Source: an uncultured Candidatus Melainabacteria bacterium (GTDB lineage: Bacteria; Cyanobacteriota; Vampirovibrionia; Gastranaerophilales; Gastranaerophilaceae). From it: a stretch of 64,000 nucleotides of DNA. Positions within the stretch are counted from its first letter, which is position 1. Each line of letters begins with the position of its first letter. Positions 16,670 to 25,690 of the stretch are shown here, piece by piece. A model generated the notes under the pieces. That model saw only the letters and a program-made list of their open reading frames with translations, was not told where the DNA came from and did no database searches. Where the stretch lies: the NCBI GenBank assembly GCA_934691935.1, contig CAKUTH010000001.1, positions 310,001 to 374,000 of the forward strand, given 5' to 3'. A program made the position numbers and the translations under genes.

Positions 16670-17787
16670 AGAAATTATTTATAGTAACAGGAGAATATTC
16701 GGGCGATATACACGCTTCACATGTTGTTGAAGCTCTGCGTAATCTTAATTCTAATATCAGAATTGAAGGTATTGGCGGTGATAACATGCAAAAAGCTGGC
16801 GTGAAATTATTCACCAACCACGCAAAAATGTCATCTGTCGGACTTTCTCCTCAAATTATTATTAATCATATTTTACTTGGCAAAAGACTTGTCAATTATT
16901 TGGTTAATGACTATAAACCTGATGCTGTATTACTGATTGATTACGGCGGTTTTAATTTAAGAATAGCTAAATACTTAAAAAAGGCTGGAATTAAAGTTTT
17001 ATACTATATTCCGCCACAGATTTGGGCGAGTCGTAAAGGTCGCATTAAGAAAATAAAACAGAATATTGATGAAGTTCTTTGTATTTTCCCATTTGAAAAA
17101 CCTTTGTATGAAAGCTATGGTATAAAATGTCACTATTGCGGACATCCGCTGGTATCACAATTACCACCAAAAGCTGACAGGGAAGATTTTTTTACAAAGC
17201 ATGGATTTGACCCAAAGAAAAAACTTGTTTCGATTTTCCCTGGTTCAAGGGTATTTGAACTCAAATATCTAATGGATGTTTTCATCAAATCAGCAAAAGA
17301 ATTACAAAAAAAACATCCTGATTTGCAATTTTGCATATCACATGCGCCAAATTTATCCGACAAAGTTTATGACAAGTTTTTAAAACAGACCGATTTCCCT
17401 GTAATTAAAGGAGAAAATCAAGCATTATTAAGCGTTTCAGACGCATTAATACTTGCATCAGGAACAGTTGCACTTGAAGCCTGTCTATACCAAACACCTA
17501 TGATTATTGCTTATCGCGGACCTTGGCTTTTTTATTTTATCTACTTGCTCGTAAGATGTATAAAACAAGTTTCATTAACGAATATTATTGCAAATAAATT
17601 AATAGTACCTGAAATCATTCAAGGTAACGTAAACAAAAATAAAATTTCGTACGAAGTTGAACGCTTGTTATTCGATATTGAATATCGCGAAAATAATATA
17701 TCTCAACTTGGTGAAGTTAAAGATTTGTTGTCCGCAAAAGTTTCTTCCTCTGAAGTTGCAAATGAAATTTATAAAACTTTACAATAA
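16666..17787 (+). CDS. lpxB: Lipid-A-disaccharide synthase
   Basis: LpxB joins lipid X and UDP-2,3-diacylglucosamine to make the lipid A disaccharide at the inner membrane. The 373-residue GT19 protein shows the family start VTGEYSGDIHASHVVEALR, IGGDNMQKAG, the YYIPPQIWASRKGR loop (near 105) and the FPGSR-x-E-L motif near residue 190, then SGTVALEA (about 262). It directly follows lpxI in the same operon. With lptD-like, kdsC (37 kb) and lspA it shows that this organism makes a lipid A-containing outer membrane. Confidence 0.96.
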   Translation: MKKLFIVTGEYSGDIHASHVVEALRNLNSNIRIEGIGGDNMQKAGVKLFTNHAKMSSVGLSPQIIINHILLGKRLVNYLVNDYKPDAVLLIDYGGFNLRIAKYLKKAGIKVLYYIPPQIWASRKGRIKKIKQNIDEVLCIFPFEKPLYESYGIKCHYCGHPLVSQLPPKADREDFFTKHGFDPKKKLVSIFPGSRVFELKYLMDVFIKSAKELQKKHPDLQFCISHAPNLSDKVYDKFLKQTDFPVIKGENQALLSVSDALILASGTVALEACLYQTPMIIAYRGPWLFYFIYLLVRCIKQVSLTNIIANKLIVPEIIQGNVNKNKISYEVERLLFDIEYRENNISQLGEVKDLLSAKVSSSEVANEIYKTLQ

Positions 17788-17817
17788 AAGCAAAAATTTA
17801 AACTTTTTTGTGTTTAT

Positions 17818-19443
17818 ATGTACATAATGATTAATCAGGTAGGTAGTAATAGTTCTATTCGTGCATTTAGAGATTTTTCTCAACCGAAAAACGGTTATGT
17901 TATTGTGCCTGAGCAACAGAATGAAAATGACGCTGTACAAATAAATGATAAAAAACATCAAAAAATTAATGGAAAAGCTGTTGCAGGCAGTGCAATTGTC
18001 TTAGGGTTCTTGACATTAGGTTTAACAAAAGGTGTTATGCCTAAATCACTTACTAAACTTTTAGATAAATGGAAAATTGCATTAGAAAAAAAAGTTTCAC
18101 CTGATAAAAATACCAAAAATATTTACAACTATTTGCTCGATAAATTAAATTTGCTCCGAGATCGCTTTGAAAGTATAAACAATTTTACGACAATAAAAGA
18201 CGTACTTTTCCAAAGAGTTATGTACGGAAAGAATGGTCAAAGAACCTTCACTAGAAAAATACATGAAGGCATTACAAAAGTGTTTAACAGAATGAGTAGA
18301 AATACTGTAAATTCGTCTTATGCCCATACTCAGAAAAAATTTGCAACACTTAACGAATACCTTTTGGCACTAAATGAAAAACTTTTGAAAAACTCCAATA
18401 ATCCAGACACAAAAGCGCTAATTGAAACTATAAAATTAAAAATTTCAGGTGTAAACCAAAAATTTGAAAACGGATTTGGGCTAAACGCAAGAAACCAAAG
18501 ATATGAACAAATGAACCGAGCATACAACGGTTTATTTGATTATTTTTGGGATTCCAGCTTGAATAATCTCGGAAATTTAAAATCCAAACACATGTGGAGT
18601 TCATATATCGCAGAAGATTATCTATATGCTGACAAAAAAGCTCTTACCCAAAATGTAAAACTTTTAAGAAAAGCAATCAGTAACAATATAGATAATGATT
18701 ATTTTACTTCAATAGAAAGTATCGGAAACATTAAAAAATACTTAAATCTAAAAGATATTGAATCAAGAGATATTATACAAAATCTAAAAGATACACTTTT
18801 GAAATACAAAAAATTGACTGGTAATACCGCAAATCAAGAAAGAACAGAATTAAGACAAAATATTTTATCGCAATTGGAAAAATTATCAAAATCAATTAAT
18901 TCTGATAAATATAGCAAAGAAACAATGACGGCAATTACTGAACATATTAAAAACATAGAAGAAGTAATCTCGACCAGCTCAAAAGGCGAATTCCAAGAAA
19001 TTCTGACTTTGTATAAAAAGATTTTGCCAGAAAAAGAATATAAACAATTGAAATCAAAAATGACTCAAGCCATAAATTCTCTTGATGAATCCATAGACAC
19101 AGAAACAGTCAAATATTTTGACAAAGCTCGTGATTTGAAACTAGGCGCAGCTCCTACTGATGTTATGTCAATCCTTGTTTCTGCTGGAACTGTAGCGTGG
19201 CTTGTCGGCAAATCAAAAGACAAAGATGAAGTAATCTCTGCGTCATTAAAATACGGAATTCCTGCGGTTGGTACAATCGCAACTTCATTATACTGCACGA
19301 CAAAACTTATTTCTGGCGGGAAAGCGCTTGTGCTCAGTATGATTTCTGGTTGGATTATAAACAGAATCGGCGAAATTGCTGACAATATCCGCAAACAATA
19401 TTCACTTCAAGCATCAGTTCACCGCAAAAAACCAACCGTATAA
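17818..19443 (+). CDS. Lineage-type protein of unknown function: polar start, hydrophobic segments, long helical middle
   Basis: The product (541 residues from ATG 17818, 538 from 17827) has no signal peptide. It has a polar Q/N-rich start (about 1-50), a hydrophobic stretch near 52-75 (GSAIVLGFLTLGLTKG), about 350 residues of charged helices, and three hydrophobic segments near the C-terminus (VMSILVSAGTVAWLVGK, IPAVGTIATSLYCTTKLIS, KALVLSMISGWIINRI). The ATG at 17827 lies six bases after TATATG, while no Shine-Dalgarno sequence is seen for either. The architecture recurs in the 22.5-, 39.0- and 40.0-kb genes. I do not recognise any domain; a membrane-associated structural role is a guess. 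Confidence 0.75.
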   Translation: MYIMINQVGSNSSIRAFRDFSQPKNGYVIVPEQQNENDAVQINDKKHQKINGKAVAGSAIVLGFLTLGLTKGVMPKSLTKLLDKWKIALEKKVSPDKNTKNIYNYLLDKLNLLRDRFESINNFTTIKDVLFQRVMYGKNGQRTFTRKIHEGITKVFNRMSRNTVNSSYAHTQKKFATLNEYLLALNEKLLKNSNNPDTKALIETIKLKISGVNQKFENGFGLNARNQRYEQMNRAYNGLFDYFWDSSLNNLGNLKSKHMWSSYIAEDYLYADKKALTQNVKLLRKAISNNIDNDYFTSIESIGNIKKYLNLKDIESRDIIQNLKDTLLKYKKLTGNTANQERTELRQNILSQLEKLSKSINSDKYSKETMTAITEHIKNIEEVISTSSKGEFQEILTLYKKILPEKEYKQLKSKMTQAINSLDESIDTETVKYFDKARDLKLGAAPTDVMSILVSAGTVAWLVGKSKDKDEVISASLKYGIPAVGTIATSLYCTTKLISGGKALVLSMISGWIINRIGEIADNIRKQYSLQASVHRKKPTV

Positions 19444-19481
19444 AGTATAACAAATTAAAAAATTTTTGGTAATATGCTTTT

Positions 19482-20495
19482 ATGAATATAAAAGAGAAAT
19501 TAGAACAAAGAGAAATTGATACCCTTTCTGAATTTGCTACGAAAAGCAAATTTACAAAAGGCAGAAAAAAACCAATATCGCCATGCGATATGAGAACAGA
19601 TTTTCAACGTGACAGAGATAAAATTTTGCACTCAAAAGCATTTCGACGTCTAAAACACAAGACACAAGTATTTTTGTCACCTTTTGATGACCATTTCAGA
19701 ACACGACTCACTCACACGCTTGAAGTTTCTCAAATTGGGAGAAGTATTGCACGCGCGCTTGATATGAACGAAGATTTGACAGAAGCAATTGCTTTGGGTC
19801 ACGATTTGGGACACACTCCATTTGGGCACTGCGGGGAAGGCGTTCTCAATGAGCTTGTCAAAGGCGGATTTCATCATAATATACAAAGCGTAAGAGTTGT
19901 AGAAGTTTTAGAGGATTTAAACCTTTGTGCAGAAACTGTTGACGGAATTTTAACGCACACTTGGGGGTACACTCCCAAAACTCCAGAAGCTCAAATCGTT
20001 CAACTTGCTGACAAAATAGCTTATATCAACCATGATATAGAAGATTCAATTCGTGCGGGAATAATTTCTGAAAGTGACCTGCCAAAAGATTGTATTGACT
20101 ATTTTTCATCTGTACAATCCCAAAGATTAAGTAAAATGATTCACGAAATAATTTCAAATTCAATGGGCAAACCCGAAGTAAAAATGAGCGAAGAAGGCTG
20201 GCATTACACAACAAAACTTCGAGAATGGATGTTTGAAAATGTGTACATCGACTCTCCTGCAAAACTAGAAGAAACAAAAGCTCGAAACGTAATCAGAGAA
20301 CTTTACTTTTTATACTGCAATATGCTCAAACCAATTTGCGAAGAAAGCAAAATCGAACGTATTGTAACTGATTATATTTCAGGAATGACCGACAGATATG
20401 CAGTTGAAAAATTTAAAGAAAACTTCATACCAAAAGGTATACAAACTGGTGCTAAAGAAGATTATCTTTTCAAACTTGCAAATTTAGAGAATTAA
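19482..20495 (+). CDS. Deoxyguanosinetriphosphate triphosphohydrolase-like HD hydrolase
   Basis: The 337-residue product belongs to the Dgt-like HD family. The metal site is visible as RLTHTLEVSQIGRSIAR (H of the first ligand), the H-D pair in ALGHDLGHTPFGH and a later D in VQLADKIAYINHDIED. The N-terminal RDRDKILHSKAFRRLKHKTQVF is diagnostic. Family knowledge: hydrolysis of dNTPs to nucleoside plus tripolyphosphate, controlling dNTP pools. The length fits the short, non-E. coli group of these proteins. The ATG lies six bases after TAATAT without a Shine-Dalgarno site. The promoter of the next gene is embedded in its last codons. Confidence 0.92.
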   Translation: MNIKEKLEQREIDTLSEFATKSKFTKGRKKPISPCDMRTDFQRDRDKILHSKAFRRLKHKTQVFLSPFDDHFRTRLTHTLEVSQIGRSIARALDMNEDLTEAIALGHDLGHTPFGHCGEGVLNELVKGGFHHNIQSVRVVEVLEDLNLCAETVDGILTHTWGYTPKTPEAQIVQLADKIAYINHDIEDSIRAGIISESDLPKDCIDYFSSVQSQRLSKMIHEIISNSMGKPEVKMSEEGWHYTTKLREWMFENVYIDSPAKLEETKARNVIRELYFLYCNMLKPICEESKIERIVTDYISGMTDRYAVEKFKENFIPKGIQTGAKEDYLFKLANLEN

Positions 20496-20504
20496 CCATA
20501 TAAT
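20476..20504 (+). promoter_or_regulatory. Leaderless-type promoter of the tagA-like gene
   Basis: TTGCAA (20476-20481), a 17-base spacer and a perfect TATAAT (20499-20504) end six bases before the ATG at 20511. There is no Shine-Dalgarno sequence. The -35 lies in the last codons of the dgt-like gene. Confidence 0.75.
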
Positions 20505-20510
20505 AAGATT

Positions 20511-21212
20511 ATGAGAGTTGAATTACTAGGTTATAAAATAGATACATTTGATTTTGAAAGTGCGGTAGAACACGCAAAAAACATATCAGGCATGGTCGTT
20601 ACGATTAATCCTGAGATGATGTCAAATCCTGATATGATAGATATAGTAAACTCAGCAGAAATGGTTATTCCTGACGGCATTGGTGTTGAAATCGGCTTAA
20701 AAATCTTTGGACACAATGTAAAAAGAATTCCTGGGATACAATTTGCTCACAGGATGATTGAAGAAACTGCAAAAACTAATCAATCAGTTGCTCTAATCGG
20801 GGCAAAACCTGATGTCGTTGAAAAATGTGCAAAAAATCTTGAACAAGAAATTAAAGACTTGAACATTATTTATGTACAAAACGGCTATTTTAATGATGAC
20901 GATAGAGTTTTGGCAGAATTAAAACAAAGCAATCCACGCCTCGTTTTGTGCGCCCTTGGTTCACCGAAACAAGAACTTTTTATTCAAGAAGCAAAAAAAT
21001 TATTACCAAACGCACTGTTCATAGGTGTTGGCGGAAGTTTCGATGTTTGGTCAGGAACAGTTGAAAGAGCTCCTGAAATTTGGCAAAAATTGGGGCTTGA
21101 ATGGCTATACAGAACTGTTAAAGAACCTCAAAGGTTTAAAAGAATTTTCCCAACATTACCATTATTTATGTTGAGGATTTTACGCGATAGATATATTCCG
21201 AAAGGAGTTTAA
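20511..21212 (+). CDS. WecG/TagA/CpsF-family N-acetylmannosaminyltransferase
   Basis: The 233-residue GT26 protein shows the family signatures: VTINPEMM (about 30), the catalytic-loop VIPDGIGVEIG (about 53; the Asp is the proposed base), and LCALGSPKQELFI (about 145) followed by GVGGSFDVWSG. GT26 enzymes transfer ManNAc or ManNAcA from UDP onto an undecaprenyl-diphosphate-GlcNAc lipid in teichoic acid, enterobacterial common antigen or other surface glycan synthesis. The exact polymer here is unknown. The gene directly abuts the transketolase subunit, with AAAGGAG of that gene inside its end. Confidence 0.92.
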   Translation: MRVELLGYKIDTFDFESAVEHAKNISGMVVTINPEMMSNPDMIDIVNSAEMVIPDGIGVEIGLKIFGHNVKRIPGIQFAHRMIEETAKTNQSVALIGAKPDVVEKCAKNLEQEIKDLNIIYVQNGYFNDDDRVLAELKQSNPRLVLCALGSPKQELFIQEAKKLLPNALFIGVGGSFDVWSGTVERAPEIWQKLGLEWLYRTVKEPQRFKRIFPTLPLFMLRILRDRYIPKGV

Positions 21213-22034
21213 ATGTTAACTGATATTGAAATTGAAAAATTAAAAGAATTATGCAGAGAAAATAGACAAAACATCCTAAAAATGGTTTATAACGCACAAT
21301 CTGGTCACATTGGCGGAGCTTTATCCGCAACAGAAATAATGACCGTGCTTTATCACAAATGCATGAAAACATGCCCTAAATGGACAAAAGATAAAGATTT
21401 TCAAAATCGTGACAGATTTGTATTATCCAAAGGTCACGCTTCATCTATTTTATATTCAGTCCTTTCGCAATTAGGATTTTTCCAGAAAGCTGAACTAATG
21501 ACATTCCGTCTTTTTGGTTCAAGATTACAAGGTCACCCAGTACCAATCTGTCCTGGGGTTGATGTCGCAACAGGTTCACTTGGACAAGGTTTATCTATAG
21601 CTTGCGGAATTGCAATGGCGTTGAGATTGGATAAAAACCCTGCTCACGTATTTTGTCTAATGGGTGATGGAGAACTTCAAGAAGGCAGTGTTTGGGAAGC
21701 GTTTATGCACGGTGCTCATGAACACTTAGATAATATTGTCGCAATCATCGACAGAAATAGACTTCAAATCGACGGTTGCACAGAAAAAGTTAAGGCATTA
21801 GATAACCTTCCTGACAAAATCAGAACCTTCAATTGGACTGTTTTTGAAGTAGACGGACACAATATTAAAGAGCTATACGAAACAATTGAAAAAGCAAAAC
21901 AATGCGACGGTCCTGTTGCTATAGTTGCAAATACTATCAAAGGCAAAGGTGTTTCGTTTATGGAAAACAACGCGGGCTGGCACGGAAAAGCTCCTAATAA
22001 AGAAGATTTTGAAAGAGCATACGCAGAATTATGA
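21213..22034 (+). CDS. Transketolase, N-terminal (thiamine-diphosphate) subunit
   Basis: The 273-residue product is only the first half of transketolase. The TPP/Mg motif is present as GDGELQEGSVWEAFMHGA with the closing N in IIDRN (about 148-183), with HxGGALS near residue 30 and GHASSILY near 74. It ends KGKGVSFMENNAGWHGKAPN..., as complete N-terminal subunits of split transketolases do, so this is not a truncation. The C-terminal pyrimidine-binding subunit usually lies next to it but is not in this window. The next gene is a YhcH-like protein overlapping by 4 bases. The ATG abuts the preceding stop with AAAGGAG upstream. It acts in the pentose phosphate pathway or in sugar-precursor synthesis. 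Confidence 0.93.
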   Translation: MLTDIEIEKLKELCRENRQNILKMVYNAQSGHIGGALSATEIMTVLYHKCMKTCPKWTKDKDFQNRDRFVLSKGHASSILYSVLSQLGFFQKAELMTFRLFGSRLQGHPVPICPGVDVATGSLGQGLSIACGIAMALRLDKNPAHVFCLMGDGELQEGSVWEAFMHGAHEHLDNIVAIIDRNRLQIDGCTEKVKALDNLPDKIRTFNWTVFEVDGHNIKELYETIEKAKQCDGPVAIVANTIKGKGVSFMENNAGWHGKAPNKEDFERAYAEL

Positions 22035-22468
22035 TTACCGATAAACTTGAAAATATAAAAAAATACGATATTATTCCAAAAGAAATCGTCAATTTTCTAT
22101 TAGGTTTGTCTGCACAAAGCGAAACAGGGCATTATGAAATCGATGATTACGCCTACGCAAATATTGACAAATACAACACAAAACCTATTGAAAATTGCAA
22201 ATTTGAAGCACATAAAAAATATATCGACATTCAAATGCTTCTTGAAGGTACTGAAGAACTTGATTACACATCTATTGACGGTTTACAGATAAGTAAAGAT
22301 TACGATGAAAAAAGAGATGTAATGTTTTTTCAAAATCCAATCCAAACTCCAGATACATTACAGCTTGAACCATTTAAATTTGCGCTAATCTATCCACACG
22401 AAGCTCACAGACCTCAAATGGGAAATGGTAAAGAAGTTAAAAAGGTAGTTGTTAAAATCGCAGTTTAA
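22031..22468 (+). CDS. YhcH/YjgK/YiaL-family protein
   Basis: The 145-residue product is a compact cupin-like beta-sandwich of the DUF386 family, recognisable from the E-x-H-K-K-Y-I-D-I-Q core (FEAHKKYIDIQMLLEGTE) and the metal-site region FPHE-like YPHEAHRPQ. Members are encoded with sialic acid or other sugar catabolism genes and some act as anomerases or dehydratases. It is coupled to the transketolase subunit (ATGA overlap), so a role in the same sugar pathway is likely. Its end overlaps the convergent 22.5-kb gene by 4 bases. Confidence 0.88.
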   Translation: MITDKLENIKKYDIIPKEIVNFLLGLSAQSETGHYEIDDYAYANIDKYNTKPIENCKFEAHKKYIDIQMLLEGTEELDYTSIDGLQISKDYDEKRDVMFFQNPIQTPDTLQLEPFKFALIYPHEAHRPQMGNGKEVKKVVVKIAV

Positions 22469-23463
22469 GCATTTTGGTTTAAGCTAATTCTATTATTACC
22501 ATTATTGTTAAAAACTGTACTTAAATTTGGCTCAACAACTTTTTTGATAACAACTTTTTCCACAAAGTTATCTATCGGCTTGATTGCGATGCCTAGTGCT
22601 GCAAAACCGCCAATTGTTTTTAACAATTTTGTATTGGTCATCTTGCCTTTTAAATATTTTCTAATAATATCTTCAGAGGCATCACGCAAGTACGTTGCCT
22701 TATATTCTGGATCTCTAATATATTTTTCTTTTAATCTATGGAAACCTTTCCACATTTTTTTAGAGAATTCTTCTGGTTTTTTACCTTCCATCAAATTGCC
22801 ATAAATTTTAAACATTTCATCAATGTTTTTATTAGCAAAACTCATTATTTTATCTTTTTCAGACATCGCAATAGCTTCTGGATGACGTCTTGTAAAAATC
22901 GTGTCTGCTATAAATTTAATCGGGTTTTTGATTTTATGTTCTCTAATTAAATTTTCTCGTTTTGTAACAAACGCTTCCATAAAATGTTCTTTAAAAGTAT
23001 CCTGATTATCTTTAAATTTTTCAAGATGTCGACGGCTTGAGAATTCTCTCAAGAAATTTGTAACTTCTTCCTGAGTTTGAAGCGGAAGTCCAGTTTTTCC
23101 CATAGCTCCCATAGCAGAAGCAATCTTTTGTCCCGCAATAACAGATGCTGTCGGCAAAATCACACTTGCCAATAACTGAAATATTGCCTGTTCAGTACCC
23201 CTTTGAGCATTTGGGTCATAAGAAGTTTTTTCATTTTTGTATTTATCATAAATATCCGCACCGAAATACAACATTGCAGGGAACCACAACAATGTACCCA
23301 ATGTTGGCGCAATTTCACTCAATGCTGCACCAAGTTCATTGGAATAAGCAAGCCCGCGTATCGGCCAGTTCATCAACGGGTCGGTATATTTTTTGTCTTT
23401 CTTTTTATGGTCGCCTGAAAATGTTTGGACAGGCGCACCAGTTTTGTACGGTACTACTTTCAA
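22465..23463 (-). CDS. Lineage-type protein of unknown function with hydrophobic segments
   Basis: The 332-residue product starts at TTG (23463), with GGAG eight bases upstream. It has no signal peptide. A short start carrying TFSGDHKKKDKK is followed by hydrophobic segments (about 50-70, TLGTLLWFPAMLYFGADI; about 90-115, AIFQLLASVILPTASVIAGQ), a basic helical middle, and a last hydrophobic stretch (about 283-300). It follows the uridine-kinase-like gene by 17 bases. The overall plan is like the 17.8-, 39.0- and 40.0-kb proteins. No known domain is recognised. It is probably membrane-associated. Confidence 0.75.
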   Translation of the reverse strand: MKVVPYKTGAPVQTFSGDHKKKDKKYTDPLMNWPIRGLAYSNELGAALSEIAPTLGTLLWFPAMLYFGADIYDKYKNEKTSYDPNAQRGTEQAIFQLLASVILPTASVIAGQKIASAMGAMGKTGLPLQTQEEVTNFLREFSSRRHLEKFKDNQDTFKEHFMEAFVTKRENLIREHKIKNPIKFIADTIFTRRHPEAIAMSEKDKIMSFANKNIDEMFKIYGNLMEGKKPEEFSKKMWKGFHRLKEKYIRDPEYKATYLRDASEDIIRKYLKGKMTNTKLLKTIGGFAALGIAIKPIDNFVEKVVIKKVVEPNLSTVFNNNGNNRISLNQNA

Positions 23464-23480
23464 TAATTTTCTCCAAGTCG

Positions 23481-24338
23481 TTATTTATTATAATGTATTT
23501 CTTCAATCAGGGCAAGCACATTGGCGATAAAACTTTTATAAGCTGTTCTATCAGCTTCTCCTGACAAAATTATGTCAGCCTTCATAGCCGTTGGATGAAT
23601 ATAAGTTTTTGCCTTATCAGATGCATTTTGGTAAACTTCATCAGCAGAGTCACCCAACCCCCTATCAACAGCCCTTTTATAAAATCTTTCTTTTTGAGTT
23701 TGAAAAGAAACATCAACATAAACTTTAAAATCAAAGGCATCTGCTACCTTGTCTGTCAACGTAAACAAACCTTCTGAAATAATTATCTTTGAAGGATGAG
23801 CGAGTTTTACATTATCACGTCTAATAGCAGTTCCAGACATATCGTATTCAGGCAAGTATACCTGTTTACCGCTTAACAAAGTCTTGATATGTCTTTTCAT
23901 AAGTTCTAACTCAAGAGCTTCTGGAACATCCAAGTCATAATGTTTCGCAAACTCAGCAAAACTTCCAGCTTTTTTAACCATATCCGAACGGTCAAAATAA
24001 TAATCGTCTGTATTAATTCTTGTTATTACATTTTCAATGAGGTATTCATTCGCAAAATTTTGAACAGTCTCAATTATATCAAAAGCAATTGTAGATTTTC
24101 CGCTAGCTGTTTCTCCAGCAATTCCTATTGAACAAGATCTTGTAATTTCTCCTGATAAAAACAATGCCATTTGATGAATTGCAGAGGGTTTAACCTTTAA
24201 AAATATCGAATTTTCTGAGTTTAATTCATCTGAAAAAATTTGTTTCAAACGTTTTTCAATGTACAAAGAAAGATTTCTTTCGGACTGTAAAAAACTTCTT
24301 GTATTTTGTGTTATTTCACGAGTTAAAGTATTTTGCAA
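23481..24338 (-). CDS. Uridine kinase / phosphoribulokinase-family P-loop kinase
   Basis: The 285-residue product has a perfect Walker A GETASGKS at 75-82, followed by NTDDYYFDRSDMV-type sequence (about 110-120), the typical Udk substrate loop, and a lid region with FQTQKERFYKRAVDRG (about 210). An N-terminal extension of about 65 residues is not found in canonical Udk. The substrate may be uridine, another nucleoside or a sugar phosphate. The start is TTG at 24338, with AAAGGAT upstream. It heads a two-gene minus-strand unit with the lineage-type gene. Confidence 0.82.
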   Translation of the reverse strand: MQNTLTREITQNTRSFLQSERNLSLYIEKRLKQIFSDELNSENSIFLKVKPSAIHQMALFLSGEITRSCSIGIAGETASGKSTIAFDIIETVQNFANEYLIENVITRINTDDYYFDRSDMVKKAGSFAEFAKHYDLDVPEALELELMKRHIKTLLSGKQVYLPEYDMSGTAIRRDNVKLAHPSKIIISEGLFTLTDKVADAFDFKVYVDVSFQTQKERFYKRAVDRGLGDSADEVYQNASDKAKTYIHPTAMKADIILSGEADRTAYKSFIANVLALIEEIHYNK

Positions 24339-24457
24339 TTTGTAAATCCTTTTCTACTGCTATAGTAAAAACTGAACAAAATTTTTTTTGCCTTCTACCA
24401 TATAATATGTTACCAAAAATTTAACAAAAAAGTATAAAGTATGTATAAATGTAAATC

Positions 24458-24486
24458 TTGAAATTTGTTAAAACATAGTTTATAAT
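24458..24486 (+). promoter_or_regulatory. Leaderless-type promoter of the 24.5-kb gene
   Basis: TTGAAA (24458-24463), a 17-base spacer and a perfect TATAAT (24481-24486) end six bases before the ATG at 24493. No Shine-Dalgarno sequence is present. Confidence 0.75.
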
Positions 24487-24492
24487 ATAAAT

Positions 24493-24951
24493 ATGAAATT
24501 AAATAAATTTTTATTTATTTTAATTGGTCTTTTAGTATTGATATTAGTTGGTTATGGAATATTTTTGCACACAGCTAACATGGCTAAAATAGAGGAGCAG
24601 AATATTTGCACCAACGATGAACTTGTTGCGCAATTAATCACTGGAAATTCAAATCCTTTCAGCAAATTCAAATTTATAAAAAAACGAAACAACGATTGCA
24701 AGGCTCTATTAATAAGCCACGAAAACGACGCACTAGACCACAAAAATGACGGATTTTGTCCAATATTAGATGCCTCAACAAATTCTATAACGTTATTAAT
24801 TTACACGTATGTAAACGACATGTACGATAGAGAAACAGCATCCAAAGAATTAAAAAGCCTGTTTCCATTAATGACTCCATACGATTACTGCCCGCAATAT
24901 TCTAAAGACATGACAACATTGGTTAAAATCAAAAAACGCTTTGGGCTGTAG
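24493..24951 (+). CDS. Membrane-anchored protein of unknown function
   Basis: The 152-residue product has one N-terminal transmembrane helix (about 5-26, FLFILIGLLVLILVGYGIFL) without a clear cleavage site, then a soluble domain with five cysteines (positions near 38, 69, 88, 132) that would face the periplasm. I recognise no family. It is transcribed from a strong leaderless-type promoter and converges with the pilin gene at 25 kb, with 7 bases between their stops. Confidence 0.7.
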   Translation: MKLNKFLFILIGLLVLILVGYGIFLHTANMAKIEEQNICTNDELVAQLITGNSNPFSKFKFIKKRNNDCKALLISHENDALDHKNDGFCPILDASTNSITLLIYTYVNDMYDRETASKELKSLFPLMTPYDYCPQYSKDMTTLVKIKKRFGL

Positions 24952-24958
24952 AGTTACA

Positions 24959-25690
24959 TTACTTCCAAAGCCCCCAATATGTATTTTTATTGTAATCATT
25001 ACTCCAATTATTGAGAAGAATATTTCTCGGCAAACTTCCACCTTTTTCAGATAAAGAAGAATACTCATCAGTCAAACGAAGTCCGTTATCACTTGTCTTT
25101 ACAAGAGTAAGCCAAAACACATCGTATCCCCAACGATTTGGTCCTTTTTTACCGTTTACATCGACTACAAATGTTATGTTTGCATAACCACCACCGCTAG
25201 GAAATTTTTCACTGTAATAAGAAAGAACAATTGCGCCATCTTTCATCATAAATGCAGACATATAAGCCAACCAACTGTCATAAGGGACACCAAAATTCGA
25301 TGATACACCGCCATTATCTCGCACATCCTGGCTTTTGGGATAAACAAAATCTTTTTTTACAGGTGTTAAACTCAATTTGGAAATTAATCCTTTTTTCAAA
25401 GGGAGACAATCAGTTATCACTTCGTCGTATCCAACCTTTCCATCAACATATTTAATAGTTTGATAACAATCTCGTGTATCTTGTTCATAAACAACCATAT
25501 TTATTGCATTGTTGAGCGTACTATATTCCTTTTTGAACGCAGTTGAAAATGATTTTTGTTGAAATTTTGCGACAACTGACGGCAACGTCAACGCAGCAAC
25601 AACACCGATTATGCCAAGAGTGATGAGGACTTCGGCTAGGGTGAAAGCGCATTTTCCCTCTACCTCTGGGAGAGGGATAAAGTTTCGCAA
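24959..25690 (-). CDS. Type IV prepilin-like protein; expression probably controlled by an upstream G-tract
   Basis: The frame encodes a prepilin with a class III signal: CAFTLAEVLITLGIIGVVAALT, in which E5 of the mature helix is present and the residue before the cut is Ala instead of Gly. About 200 residues of pilin head domain follow, with cysteines and the phrase FVVDVNGKKGPNRWGYD that recurs in the 48-kb pilin. The first start codon in the frame is a TTG at 25690 without a ribosome site. The frame continues upstream without a stop to a run of 12 G and only then meets a stop. With a tract of 13 G it would join an ATG at 25809 (40 codons upstream). The protein is likely exported through a type II secretion/type IV pilus machine encoded elsewhere. 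Confidence 0.85.
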   Translation of the reverse strand: MRNFIPLPEVEGKCAFTLAEVLITLGIIGVVAALTLPSVVAKFQQKSFSTAFKKEYSTLNNAINMVVYEQDTRDCYQTIKYVDGKVGYDEVITDCLPLKKGLISKLSLTPVKKDFVYPKSQDVRDNGGVSSNFGVPYDSWLAYMSAFMMKDGAIVLSYYSEKFPSGGGYANITFVVDVNGKKGPNRWGYDVFWLTLVKTSDNGLRLTDEYSSLSEKGGSLPRNILLNNWSNDYNKNTYWGLWK

